From JACPNK01 sp964479745 (GTDB lineage: Bacteria; Patescibacteriota; Minisyncoccia; 2-02-FULL-40-12; IGHO2-12-FULL-4): 7,920 nucleotides of DNA. The stretch spans positions 1 through 7,920 of the forward strand of contig CAYZNJ010000030.1 of NCBI GenBank assembly GCA_964479745.1, written 5' to 3'. The translations under genes and the position numbers were made by a program. Shown piece by piece: positions 1-6,061 of the stretch. The first letter of the stretch is position 1. Every line of letters starts with the position of its first letter. The notes beneath the pieces were generated by a model. That model did not search any database. It worked only from the letters and a program-made list of their open reading frames with translations, and was not told the origin of the DNA.

Positions 1-430
1 TTTCCAACTTTCCCCTCTCAACTAAGACATCATAAAGCTGGTCAACTAAAACATCGTGGAAAGCATCCAAAAGAGCGGCGTTGTTGAGCTTTGAAACTTC
101 TTTTACTGCTTCGCTCAAACCTTTTGTAAAGGCAATATTAACCAAGTCTTGAACTTTGGTCTTGAGTTCGTCGGACAAGTAGGAAGGCGGTTCGCTTGTT
201 GGCGGAGGCAAAGCGTTATCTGTGGCTTGAGTTCCAGACTGTGCTGGCGCTATAGACGGCTGATAATCCGGCACAAGTTCTTGCGCCTTTTCGCTTACAA
301 CTTCATGCAAAATGTCGCGTTCTTGGACAGTCGGCTGTTCGCCTTGAGACTGCTGTAAAGCCGCTTTCTTTTCCGCCAGTCTTTTCTCAATATCAGCGAT
401 TTCCTGTTCCAAGTTAGTGGGTATTTCCAT
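1..430 (-). CDS. Hypothetical coiled-coil protein, C-terminus cut by window edge
   Basis: The minus-strand reading frame opens at an ATG (430-428) and stays open to the window edge, giving 143 codons without a stop. Residues 5-30 are charged heptad-like helix (LEQEIADIEKRLAEKKAAL), suggesting a short coiled coil. Residues 53-84 are a Pro/Ser/Thr/Gln-rich linker (containing PPPTSEPPSYL). Residues 85-143 are a more compact, predicted helical segment with the pattern ELKTKVQDLVNIAF and LDAFHDVLVDQLYDVLVERGKL. There is no signal peptide or membrane segment. No other start is plausible, because the frame upstream contains no ATG, GTG or TTG before a TAA. No Shine-Dalgarno sequence is visible; the bases before ATG are one arm of a 17-bp inverted repeat. 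The gene lies after the terminator of the 1023-2996/686-1021 operon and has its own promoter at 557-583. I do not recognise a family. My impression that similar proteins are common hypotheticals in Patescibacteria is from memory and unverified. Confidence 0.8.
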   Translation of the reverse strand, partial: MEIPTNLEQEIADIEKRLAEKKAALQQSQGEQPTVQERDILHEVVSEKAQELVPDYQPSIAPAQSGTQATDNALPPPTSEPPSYLSDELKTKVQDLVNIAFTKGLSEAVKEVSKLNNAALLDAFHDVLVDQLYDVLVERGKLE

Positions 431-546
431 CCCGTACGAAGTTGCTGCTGCGCAGTCTGAAAGTTAACAGTTTCGGCGCAAGAGAAACTTTGTTATTTAT
501 TTTATACTTCATTCGCTTATCCCGTAAGGGCAACTTCGTACGGGAT
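429..546 (-). repeat. 17-bp inverted repeat bracketing the leader of the left-edge gene
   Basis: The arms at 429-445 and 530-546 are perfect reverse complements (plus strand ATCCCGTACGAAGTTGC and its complement), separated by 84 nt. On the minus-strand transcript the first arm lies a few bases after the predicted start site (about 550), and the second arm ends inside the ATG at 430-428. A competing local hairpin is possible: 519-526 (atcccgta) with 539-546 (tacgggat), loop 12 nt. The first arm could therefore pair either locally or with the start-codon region. It may be a regulatory leader or simply a palindromic repeat element inserted here. Confidence 0.75.
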
Positions 547-556
547 CCATGAACCA

Positions 557-583
557 ATTATAACACAGTCTTAAAGTAAACAA
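557..583 (-). promoter_or_regulatory. Extended -10 promoter for the left-edge gene
   Basis: On the minus strand TATAAT (562-557) is preceded by TGT, giving the extended -10 form TGnTATAAT. A weak -35 candidate TTGTTT (583-578) sits at a short 15-nt spacing. Transcription would start near 550, giving a leader of about 120 nt before the ATG at 430. It lies downstream of the operon terminator at 630-685, consistent with independent transcription. Confidence 0.6.
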
Positions 584-629
584 AAAACTTAGCAACTGTT
601 GTTTTTGGAGGCTTTAAAAACCAATTTAA

Positions 630-685
630 AAGCGTAAAGAAAGTTGTCTTTTTCGAAGGTCCGAAAGACAATGTTCTTTACGCTT
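630..685 (-). terminator. Long hairpin terminator of the coiled-coil operon
   Basis: The arms 630-641 and 674-685 (aagcgtaaagaa and its complement) pair perfectly. After a 2-nt internal loop the pairing continues (ttgtctt..cg) with a small bulge to a short loop near 656-661. On the minus strand the stem starts directly after the TAG stop of the 111-residue gene and is followed by TTTTAAATTGGTTTTT. The T-tract is interrupted, so efficiency is uncertain, but position and stem length favour a transcription end or 3' mRNA-protecting structure. Confidence 0.6.
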
Positions 686-1021
686 CTAGGAGCTGAGACT
701 ACTTCTTGCTTCCTGCAACTTGAATTCATCTTCAATTTTCTGTATTTCCTGATCCACAATTTCATCGGCTACCGCCTCTTGTTTGGCCTCCAAGTCCTTC
801 CAGTCTTTATCCTGTTGTTCCAAGAAAAGCTTAATGTCTAATGCAATTCTTTCTAGTTCAACTTTTTCCTTTTCCAAAGCATCCATCAAATCAAAAACAT
901 GATAATCAGGGATTTTGTCCAGATTATCAAGCAGGGCTTTTTTCAAGTCCTCCGCCAATGGTGAATCAGCCAAAAGCTTGGCCAGCTTTTCTTGTATTTC
1001 TTTTTCTATTTTTGCGTTCAT
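686..1021 (-). CDS. Hypothetical small helical/coiled-coil protein (111 aa)
   Basis: A 111-residue, strongly charged protein without Cys, signal peptide or membrane segment. Residues 1-40 form a predicted amphipathic helix (KIEKEIQEKLAKLLADSP, then AEDLKKALLDNLDKI). A short turn (PDYHVFDLMDAL) follows, and then a long Glu/Lys/Gln-rich helix from about 48 to 105 with heptad-like spacing, ending in a Ser-rich tail. The ATG is separated by 1 nt from the TAA of the 657-residue gene, with no Shine-Dalgarno sequence between them. Expression therefore probably depends on reinitiation or coupling from the upstream gene, and the two proteins may act together. It ends directly at a hairpin terminator. 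I do not recognise a family. It could be a partner or chaperone-like companion of the larger protein, but this is only inferred from the coupling. Confidence 0.8.
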   Translation of the reverse strand: MNAKIEKEIQEKLAKLLADSPLAEDLKKALLDNLDKIPDYHVFDLMDALEKEKVELERIALDIKLFLEQQDKDWKDLEAKQEAVADEIVDQEIQKIEDEFKLQEARSSLSS

Positions 1022-1022
1022 A

Positions 1023-2996
1023 TTATAAAGCCATTTTAATCATAGCTATTTTTTTGACAGCGCCGCCCAATTTAAGAAGGAAACCTTTCTGCAAAGCAAT
1101 ATCAACCCCTTTGGCCCCAGCTTTTGTTGCTTGCCAAATGACTTCGCCTGTAGATTTAGTTATAACTTTTACCCCGCTGTCTTTGGCTATCTCTGTTGCA
1201 ACTTGTTGTATTTGAATGTTAGTCGGATTAGCGATGCCGTCTTTTATTAACATCCTCTTGGCTTCTCCCCAAATTGTATCTTTCAAACCAGTCTCGCCGC
1301 CAGATTCCACAGCTTTACCAGCTCCCTTAGCCGCAATTTTTTCAGCTCCGGCTACGGCTTTCCCGCCAAGGTACTTACCAACCACCCATTTCAACATCAA
1401 TCCTGCCAAAACCGCATCCAAGCCGGTATAAATGTATCTGTGCCACCAGTTTTTATCTAAAGATTGCCTGGCAAGCTTAGTGAAGTCAACCAAATCTTTT
1501 TTAGATTGGCCCTTTCTTAATTCGCCAATTTTTTCTCTGACTTTTTCTTCAAGTTCGGCTGCTTTTTCTGGAGTTAAAGCTCTGCCGCCGTTAGCTGCTT
1601 TATACGCCTCAAACCACTCTTTGCCGCCAATTTTCTGCTCTAATTTTACCAGAGCCAAAGCAACTATTTTATCTTCAATTTTTTGATTGTATTCCTTCTT
1701 TCTTTTTGAGATTTTATCGCTTAGCCACATTACCGCCGCATACCTGGCCTCTTTTTCAGTAAGACCGTAATCCTTGGTAAATACTTTTTCTTCCTTTGCT
1801 CTTTTTTCTTCAACTTCGTGCGCTTCGTCCCAGGCATCATCAAAATTCAACAAACCTTCTTCTTGCTCAATAAGTTGAGCTTGGGCTTTAGAGTCAACTC
1901 CGGCTTCTTTTGTGCCTAATCTGAATTTTTCAGCTTGGTGAGATTCCCACCAGCCAAAACCGCCGACGAAACCTTTGGCTCTCTCGGCCAAAAAACCGCT
2001 GACTTTTTTGTAACCTTTGCCTTCTTTTTGATTGTGAATAAAACCAGACTCATCAAGATATTCCTCACCGCTGGCAATTTTTTCCTCGGGTGTTCTGTTA
2101 TCTGTCACGGCTTCTTCCGTTTTTTTAATCGCTTTTTCTTCCTTTTTGTTTTCTTTTTTAAACTTATCAAAAAATCCCCTGACTCCTTTTTTAAACTTCT
2201 CGCCCCAGCTAAGTTTTTCTTTTTTTTCTTCTATTTGCCCTTCTTTTTCCTTAACCCTTTTTTCTATCTTGCTAACTTCTGCATCATTAGGCGCGTCAAA
2301 CACACCGACTTCTTTGTTTTTTTCTTCCTGCAAATCTTTCTTGAGTTGTTTTTCTTGCTCTTCAAGTTCTTTAACTTCATCACGGTGGGTTTCAGCTTCG
2401 TCTCTGACAGGAGCTTCCCGCAGGTTTTCTAAAAGACTTTTGGCGTAAGCATAGGCGAGGGTTTCCTTACCTTGAGACTTGCCGACCATTTCAATATGCT
2501 TCTTTACATCGGCTTCCGTTACATCTTTTGGAAGTTTATCTCCCGGACCCAAAGCCCACAAAAATTTCCAGTTTTCTTTTACATTAACTTGGGTTTCAAC
2601 TTTTTTATCAGGTTCACTTTCCTCCGGAGAAACTTTTTCTAATAAAACTTCTCCGCGTGCTTTCAGTTCTTTTAATTCTTTGTCTACTTGAATAAATCTT
2701 TCTTTAACTAATTTTTCTGAACGATTGACATTTTCTGCATAGTCGTCCATTTGTTCTTGTGAAAGACCGCCCTCAAAATTTGCCACTTCTTCTTTGTTTT
2801 TTTGCCAAGCCTCCCTAAGTTTTTGATACTCTTCTGGAGATTGAGTTCTTGCGGCCATCATTGCTTTATAGGAGTCAAAAGTCTGTAACTGTTTTTTTAA
2901 ATACAAGTACTCAAAAATTTTGGGATGTTTAATCTCTGAAATTTTTTTTCCTTCCTGAACAGTCCATGCCTTAACCGTTTCTTTTTTTTCAGCCAT
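1023..2996 (-). CDS. Hypothetical Lys/Glu-rich coiled-coil protein with a C-terminal membrane segment (657 aa)
   Basis: First gene of a minus-strand pair. Residues 1-130 are charged helix. Residues 140-195 look like a small folded region (WKFLWALGPGD, then KSLLENLREAP). Residues 200-262 are a dense Glu/Lys coiled coil, and 264-281 (WGEKFKKGVRGFFDKFKK) is a basic amphipathic helix that could lie on a membrane. Residues 330-360 are Gly/aromatic-rich (FVGGFGWWESHQAEKF), and 370-510 are again charged helix. Residues 521-543 (YIYTGLDAVLAGLMLKWVV) are the one clear hydrophobic segment, followed by a Gly/Ala-rich tail with helical stretches to the end. There is no N-terminal signal peptide, so the bulk is probably cytoplasmic with a C-terminal membrane anchor. 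The promoter at 3003-3031 places the start site at or next to the ATG, and no Shine-Dalgarno sequence is present. I do not recognise a family. A structural or scaffold role at the membrane would fit but is speculation. Confidence 0.85.
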   Translation of the reverse strand: MAEKKETVKAWTVQEGKKISEIKHPKIFEYLYLKKQLQTFDSYKAMMAARTQSPEEYQKLREAWQKNKEEVANFEGGLSQEQMDDYAENVNRSEKLVKERFIQVDKELKELKARGEVLLEKVSPEESEPDKKVETQVNVKENWKFLWALGPGDKLPKDVTEADVKKHIEMVGKSQGKETLAYAYAKSLLENLREAPVRDEAETHRDEVKELEEQEKQLKKDLQEEKNKEVGVFDAPNDAEVSKIEKRVKEKEGQIEEKKEKLSWGEKFKKGVRGFFDKFKKENKKEEKAIKKTEEAVTDNRTPEEKIASGEEYLDESGFIHNQKEGKGYKKVSGFLAERAKGFVGGFGWWESHQAEKFRLGTKEAGVDSKAQAQLIEQEEGLLNFDDAWDEAHEVEEKRAKEEKVFTKDYGLTEKEARYAAVMWLSDKISKRKKEYNQKIEDKIVALALVKLEQKIGGKEWFEAYKAANGGRALTPEKAAELEEKVREKIGELRKGQSKKDLVDFTKLARQSLDKNWWHRYIYTGLDAVLAGLMLKWVVGKYLGGKAVAGAEKIAAKGAGKAVESGGETGLKDTIWGEAKRMLIKDGIANPTNIQIQQVATEIAKDSGVKVITKSTGEVIWQATKAGAKGVDIALQKGFLLKLGGAVKKIAMIKMAL

Positions 2997-3002
2997 AACT
3001 AA

Positions 3003-3031
3003 ATTTTATCACTGCTAACTTTTTCCGGCAA
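3003..3031 (-). promoter_or_regulatory. Sigma70-type promoter, predicted leaderless start for the 657-aa gene
   Basis: On the minus strand TTGCCG (3031-3026), a 17-nt spacer and TAAAAT (3008-3003) preceded by TGA form a good -35/extended -10 promoter. Only six bases separate the -10 box from the ATG at 2996-2994. Transcription is therefore expected to begin at or within a base or two of the start codon, giving a leaderless mRNA. No Shine-Dalgarno sequence lies upstream of the ATG. Confidence 0.6.
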
Positions 3032-3037
3032 CAAGGT

Positions 3038-3046
3038 TGTGGATAA
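3038..3046 (-). promoter_or_regulatory. Possible DnaA box in the divergent promoter region
   Basis: The plus strand reads TGTGGATAA, the complement of TTATCCACA, a perfect match to the consensus bacterial DnaA box (TTATNCACA). It lies just upstream of the minus-strand -35 box and about 30 bp upstream of the plus-strand -10 box. Only one copy was found, and no dnaA, dnaN or repeat cluster is present, so an origin is not supported. It may be a regulatory DnaA site or chance. Confidence 0.3.
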
Positions 3047-3076
3047 GTAGATAAGCGAGAACGATTAAAAATACTG

Positions 3077-3085
3077 TGATATAAT
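3077..3085 (+). promoter_or_regulatory. Extended -10 promoter for the 321-aa membrane protein gene
   Basis: TGATATAAT (TGnTATAAT) is a perfect extended -10 box with no convincing -35 hexamer upstream. Transcription would start near 3092, leaving a leader of only about 9 nt before the ATG at 3101, too short for a normal Shine-Dalgarno sequence. It is back-to-back with the minus-strand promoter at 3003-3031. Confidence 0.6.
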
Positions 3086-3100
3086 GAGTAAAAGTAAAGT

Positions 3101-4066
3101 ATGCCTCACCTTTTATCCAAAAAAACCAGTGAAAGAGTTATTTTTCTGGCAGTAATAGCGGTGGCTGTCTTTTTTAGGCTTTTTAGGACTGATTATTCGT
3201 TTTTACTCAATTCGTGGATACTTAATACGGTTACGATCGCCGGCGGTTTGCTGGGGGTAATTTTTATTTATTTTTTAGCCAGAGAACTATTCAGCTGGCA
3301 GATTGCTTCTTTAGCCGGTTTTTTCGCCGGCATTTCGGCTTGGTATGTTGCCATCTCAAGAGAAACTTTGTGGGCTAGTTGGACCTTAAACTTTTTTATA
3401 CTGGCTTTGTACTTTTTGTGGAAAGGCCTGAAAGGCAACCATATCTGCAACTTTGTTTTTAGCGGTTTGTTTTTGGGTTTAACTCTTTATCTTAGTTATC
3501 CTTTCTATGCGCCTTTGCTGATAGTCTTGTTGGCCGTACTGGCTTATCTGCATCTGCTTAAGAAAGATTTCAGCCATGACCAATATGTCCACAGCTGCAA
3601 TTTTTTGGTCAGAGGTTTCAGTTGGCTGCTAGTTTTGTCTCTAGTTTTGTTTATTGTTTTGCGTTGGTTAAACATCTACAGTTATTCCTTCGGCCAGATG
3701 CAAGAAAATGTACCCTCTTATTCTCTTACTTTGGCAATGATTGTCTTGCTGGCAACTGGTCTTTTCAGAAGTTTTGTAAAATTTATCAGAAGTCTTAAAC
3801 GCCATGGCCACTTTTCAGCCGCCCAGACAATAATTTTATCATGGTTCTTTCTGGGATTGCTTTCTCAAGAAGGGATTTTTGCCCTGCCGGTCATTTTAAT
3901 TTTAAGCGCCGAAGGCTGCTGGTGGTTTTTCAACTGGCTTAGGGACTGGTATGGGGCCCGCGACAAACATCTTCACGAAGCCGATTTCGTTACCACCCTT
4001 GTCTTGATTATTTTCTTATTTGCTCTAAGTTTAGTAGAATATCAAAGCTACTTTCATCCCCATTGA
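3101..4066 (+). CDS. GT39/PMT-like polytopic membrane protein lacking the catalytic loop (321 aa)
   Basis: About ten hydrophobic segments span nearly the whole protein (roughly residues 12-27, 42-62, 67-82, 92-108, 115-133, 135-150, 170-190, 207-222, 240-277, 297-313). The N-terminal part reads like a GT39/ArnT-type glycosyltransferase: TM1 ending FFRLFRTDY, then an LNTVTIAGGLLGVIFIYFLA segment followed by RELF, then AGISAWYVAISRETLW. In active family members a periplasmic loop with an acidic DE pair lies between TM1 and this segment. Here only about a dozen residues (32-43) join them and the pair is absent. The usual C-terminal soluble part is also missing, and the length is well below the 450-600 residues common in the family. 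It is probably a degenerate or non-catalytic paralogue of the intact enzyme encoded downstream at 4265-6055. The reading frame is intact, so it need not be a pseudogene. It has a short-leader promoter at 3077-3085. Confidence 0.8.
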   Translation: MPHLLSKKTSERVIFLAVIAVAVFFRLFRTDYSFLLNSWILNTVTIAGGLLGVIFIYFLARELFSWQIASLAGFFAGISAWYVAISRETLWASWTLNFFILALYFLWKGLKGNHICNFVFSGLFLGLTLYLSYPFYAPLLIVLLAVLAYLHLLKKDFSHDQYVHSCNFLVRGFSWLLVLSLVLFIVLRWLNIYSYSFGQMQENVPSYSLTLAMIVLLATGLFRSFVKFIRSLKRHGHFSAAQTIILSWFFLGLLSQEGIFALPVILILSAEGCWWFFNWLRDWYGARDKHLHEADFVTTLVLIIFLFALSLVEYQSYFHPH

Positions 4067-4069
4067 CTG

Positions 4070-4249
4070 TAATTACGTAGCGACAGTGCCTCTGAGGGCA
4101 GTAAAAGTTGCGAGGGGCACGGTTTGTCAACGACCCTGAGACGAGCGAAGCGAGTCGAAGGGCTCTTGACAAGACGAGCAACTTTTTCTGATGAAGAATC
4201 CTCGCTGGGGATTCTGAAGTCCCGAAGAGGTGCTGTCACGAAGTAATTA
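4070..4249. repeat. Nested palindromic intergenic element (~180 bp)
   Basis: The 198-nt gap between the two membrane genes is mostly filled by an inverted-repeat structure, visibly more GC-rich than its flanks. The ends pair (taattac at 4070-4076 with gtaatta at 4243-4249) within imperfect arms 4071-4093/4226-4248, 18 of 23 matching. Inside are perfect arms 4103-4111/4178-4186 (aaaagttgc/gcaactttt), then 4124-4130/4166-4172 (ttgtcaa/ttgacaa) and ccct/aggg at 4134-4137/4159-4162. A side hairpin sits at 4195-4201/4209-4215 (agaatcc/ggattct). The core at 4134-4162 resembles the CCCTTCGACTCGCTTCGCTC-type palindromes that I recall as frequent repeats in environmental genomes. No plausible gene is encoded; it may be a MITE- or REP-like unit. 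Confidence 0.7.
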
Positions 4250-4264
4250 TGCGCGATAATCATT

Positions 4265-6055
4265 ATGTCCACCAAACCAAGAAATATTTTTGCCGGTTTG
4301 ATTATTGCCCTTGGCGTTGCCTTGGCTGTTACCAGCAGTTGGAACGATTCTCTTATTGTAGATGAAATCCCGCATGTCGGCGCTGGTTACTCATATCTGG
4401 TTAAGCAGGACATGCGGCTTAACCCGGAGCATCCACCTTTGGCAAAAGACTTGGCCGCCATTCCCCTTTTATTTTTTAACCTAAAGCAAGACGCTTTCCA
4501 GACCAAATCCTGGCAAAGCGACTTGAACGGCCAGTGGGAATTCGGCCGAAAGTTGATTTTTAACTCAGATAACGACGCTAGTCTGATTACTCATTTAGTT
4601 CACTTCCCGATTCTGATATTTTTCATCCTCTCGGCCATTTTAATTTTTAAGTGGGGGTTGGAACTTTACGACGGTTGGACCGCTTTTCTTGCCTTGATTA
4701 TTTTTGTTTTTTCTACAACAGTCTTAGCTCATTCCCGTTTCGTTACCACAGACTTAGCGGCGCTTTTCGGAGTATTATACGCAACTTACTTTTTTACTCG
4801 TTATTTAAAAAATCCGAGCAGAAAAAATTTATGGTTAGCCGGATTGATTTTTGGCATTGCCCTTCTAACAAAGTTTTCTACTTTTTTATTAGTGCTTTTT
4901 CTGCCGGTCGTAGCTTTAATTTGGGAGTTGCAAAAAGAATCCCATTTTTTATTTAAAATTTTTTCAAGTTTGAAAAAATCTATTCTTGTTTTTTTGATCG
5001 GTTTTGTTGCAGTTGTCTGGCCGGTTTACCTTTTCCATACTTGGAATTATCCGCCGGAACGGCAATATAGCGATGCCCAGAAAAATCTGGCAACTTACGG
5101 CAGAAGATATGTTGCCGACCCTATAGTCTGGGCTTCTGACAAACCTGTACTCCGGGCCGCCGCTCAATATGGAGTCGGCTTGTTGATGGTAACCCAACGA
5201 AGCGTTGGCGGAAACACAACATATTTTTTGGGAGAAGTTTCCCGCTTCGGCTGGCGCTATTATTTTCCTCTCATTTATCTGATTAAAGAACCCCTAGCTT
5301 GGTGGGGGCTCGTACTAATTGCCTTGCTGGCAATTAGTACTCAAGTTAAAAGTGAAAAGCATGCCCCGTATGGAAGCGAAGCTTCTCGTTCGGGGTTAAA
5401 AGTTAAAAGTGCCAGAGTTTGGATAAAAAAATATTTTGTGGAACTGGCTATGCTTTTATGGCTGGCAATTTACTGGTTTGCCAGCATTAAAAGCACTTTG
5501 AATATCGGCGTCAGGCATCTGTTACCGATTTATCCTTTTGTAATTTTACTGGTTGCCGGTCAATTAGAAAAGGTCATTAAAAAATCAAAAACAATAACAA
5601 TTTTAACTCTTATTTTACTCGGTTGGTATATTTTTGAAAATCTCTCCGTCTATCCTTATTATCTGACTTACTTCAACCAGCTTGTCGGCGGTCCAAGTGG
5701 CGGTTACAGATATGTGGTGGATTCCAACCTTGATTGGGGACAAGACCTGAAACGCTTCAGCCGGTGGGTCAAGAAAAATGACATTCCCAAAGTTGAATTT
5801 GACTATTTCGGCTGGGCCGACCCTTATTATTACCTGGGCCAGAAATATATTTGGACTTCGTCAACAAAATACAAAGACGCGGAAGACTTCAAGCTTCGCA
5901 ACCAGTCTGACGGCTGGCTGGCCGTTTCCGCCACTTTCCTGCAAGGCTCTCAAGGCTCGCCGGATCAGTACAAACCTGTTAACTATCTCTGGCTTCAAAG
6001 TTACGCTCCTCTCACCACCATCGGCCACTCAATTTTTGTGTACAGAATAAAGTAA
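4265..6055 (+). CDS. Glycosyltransferase family 39-like, polyprenyl-phosphate-sugar dependent (596 aa)
   Basis: Probable integral-membrane enzyme that transfers a sugar from a polyprenyl-phosphate carrier to an extracytoplasmic acceptor (protein, lipid or glycan; acceptor unknown). After TM1 (residues 9-24) the first external loop carries IVDEIPHVGAGYSYL with the acidic pair D33-E34, the position of the catalytic Asp in GT39/ArnT enzymes. RLNPEHPPLAKDLAAIPLL (51-69) follows, a pattern typical of this branch. Further TMs lie at about 113-130, 138-155, 162-177, 187-220, 237-258, 337-358, 390-408, 416-432 and 444-460. HSRFVTTDLAA (156-166) and IGVRHLLPIYPF (414-425) are further family-like motifs. 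The C-terminal domain (about 461-596) contains VVDSNLDWGQDLKR (484-497), also familiar for the family. Length is normal. Residues 361-383 look like an insertion encoded by a palindromic repeat. A gataat (4255-4260) just upstream may be a weak -10 box, or the gene may be read through from 3101. Confidence 0.88.
   Translation: MSTKPRNIFAGLIIALGVALAVTSSWNDSLIVDEIPHVGAGYSYLVKQDMRLNPEHPPLAKDLAAIPLLFFNLKQDAFQTKSWQSDLNGQWEFGRKLIFNSDNDASLITHLVHFPILIFFILSAILIFKWGLELYDGWTAFLALIIFVFSTTVLAHSRFVTTDLAALFGVLYATYFFTRYLKNPSRKNLWLAGLIFGIALLTKFSTFLLVLFLPVVALIWELQKESHFLFKIFSSLKKSILVFLIGFVAVVWPVYLFHTWNYPPERQYSDAQKNLATYGRRYVADPIVWASDKPVLRAAAQYGVGLLMVTQRSVGGNTTYFLGEVSRFGWRYYFPLIYLIKEPLAWWGLVLIALLAISTQVKSEKHAPYGSEASRSGLKVKSARVWIKKYFVELAMLLWLAIYWFASIKSTLNIGVRHLLPIYPFVILLVAGQLEKVIKKSKTITILTLILLGWYIFENLSVYPYYLTYFNQLVGGPSGGYRYVVDSNLDWGQDLKRFSRWVKKNDIPKVEFDYFGWADPYYYLGQKYIWTSSTKYKDAEDFKLRNQSDGWLAVSATFLQGSQGSPDQYKPVNYLWLQSYAPLTTIGHSIFVYRIK
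5345..5411 (+). repeat. Palindrome flanked by direct repeats, inserted in frame in the GT39-like gene
   Basis: The 10-mer gttaaaagtg occurs at 5345-5354 and again at 5402-5411, with a further gttaaaagt at 5395-5403. Between them a nested hairpin pairs ccccg (5364-5368) with cgggg (5391-5395) and gaagc (5373-5377) with gcttc (5381-5385), loop gaa. It encodes residues 361-383 (VKSEKHAPYGSEASRSGLKV...), a polar stretch between two membrane segments, and keeps the frame. The layout suggests a mobile palindromic repeat tolerated in a loop. Confidence 0.6.
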
Positions 6056-6061
6056 CAGTTA

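Noticed and set aside
149..358. Plus-strand open frame of 69 codons
   Set aside because: It lies entirely opposite the left-edge minus-strand coding frame, and its Cys/Arg/Phe-rich translation resembles no real protein; antisense shadow.
1935..2448. Plus-strand frames of 165 and 100 codons, Phe/Ser-rich
   Set aside because: These are antisense to the Lys/Glu codons of the 657-residue protein (AAA/GAA read as TTT/TTC), which makes false Phe/Ser-rich membrane-like ORFs.
2997..3100. Replication origin at the gene divergence point
   Set aside because: Only one DnaA box, no AT-rich repeat array, and no dnaA, dnaN or other origin-linked genes nearby; kept only as a possible single DnaA site.
4067..4264. 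tRNA or structured ncRNA gene in the GC-rich gap
   Set aside because: No cloverleaf arms, no TpsiC-like motif and no CCA end; the structure is a nested inverted repeat, better explained as a repeat element.
4054..4275. Minus-strand frame of 73 codons across the intergenic palindrome
   Set aside because: It exists only because the palindromic repeat is GC-richer and stop-poor; no ribosome-binding site or recognisable sequence, and it overlaps the start of the GT39-like gene.
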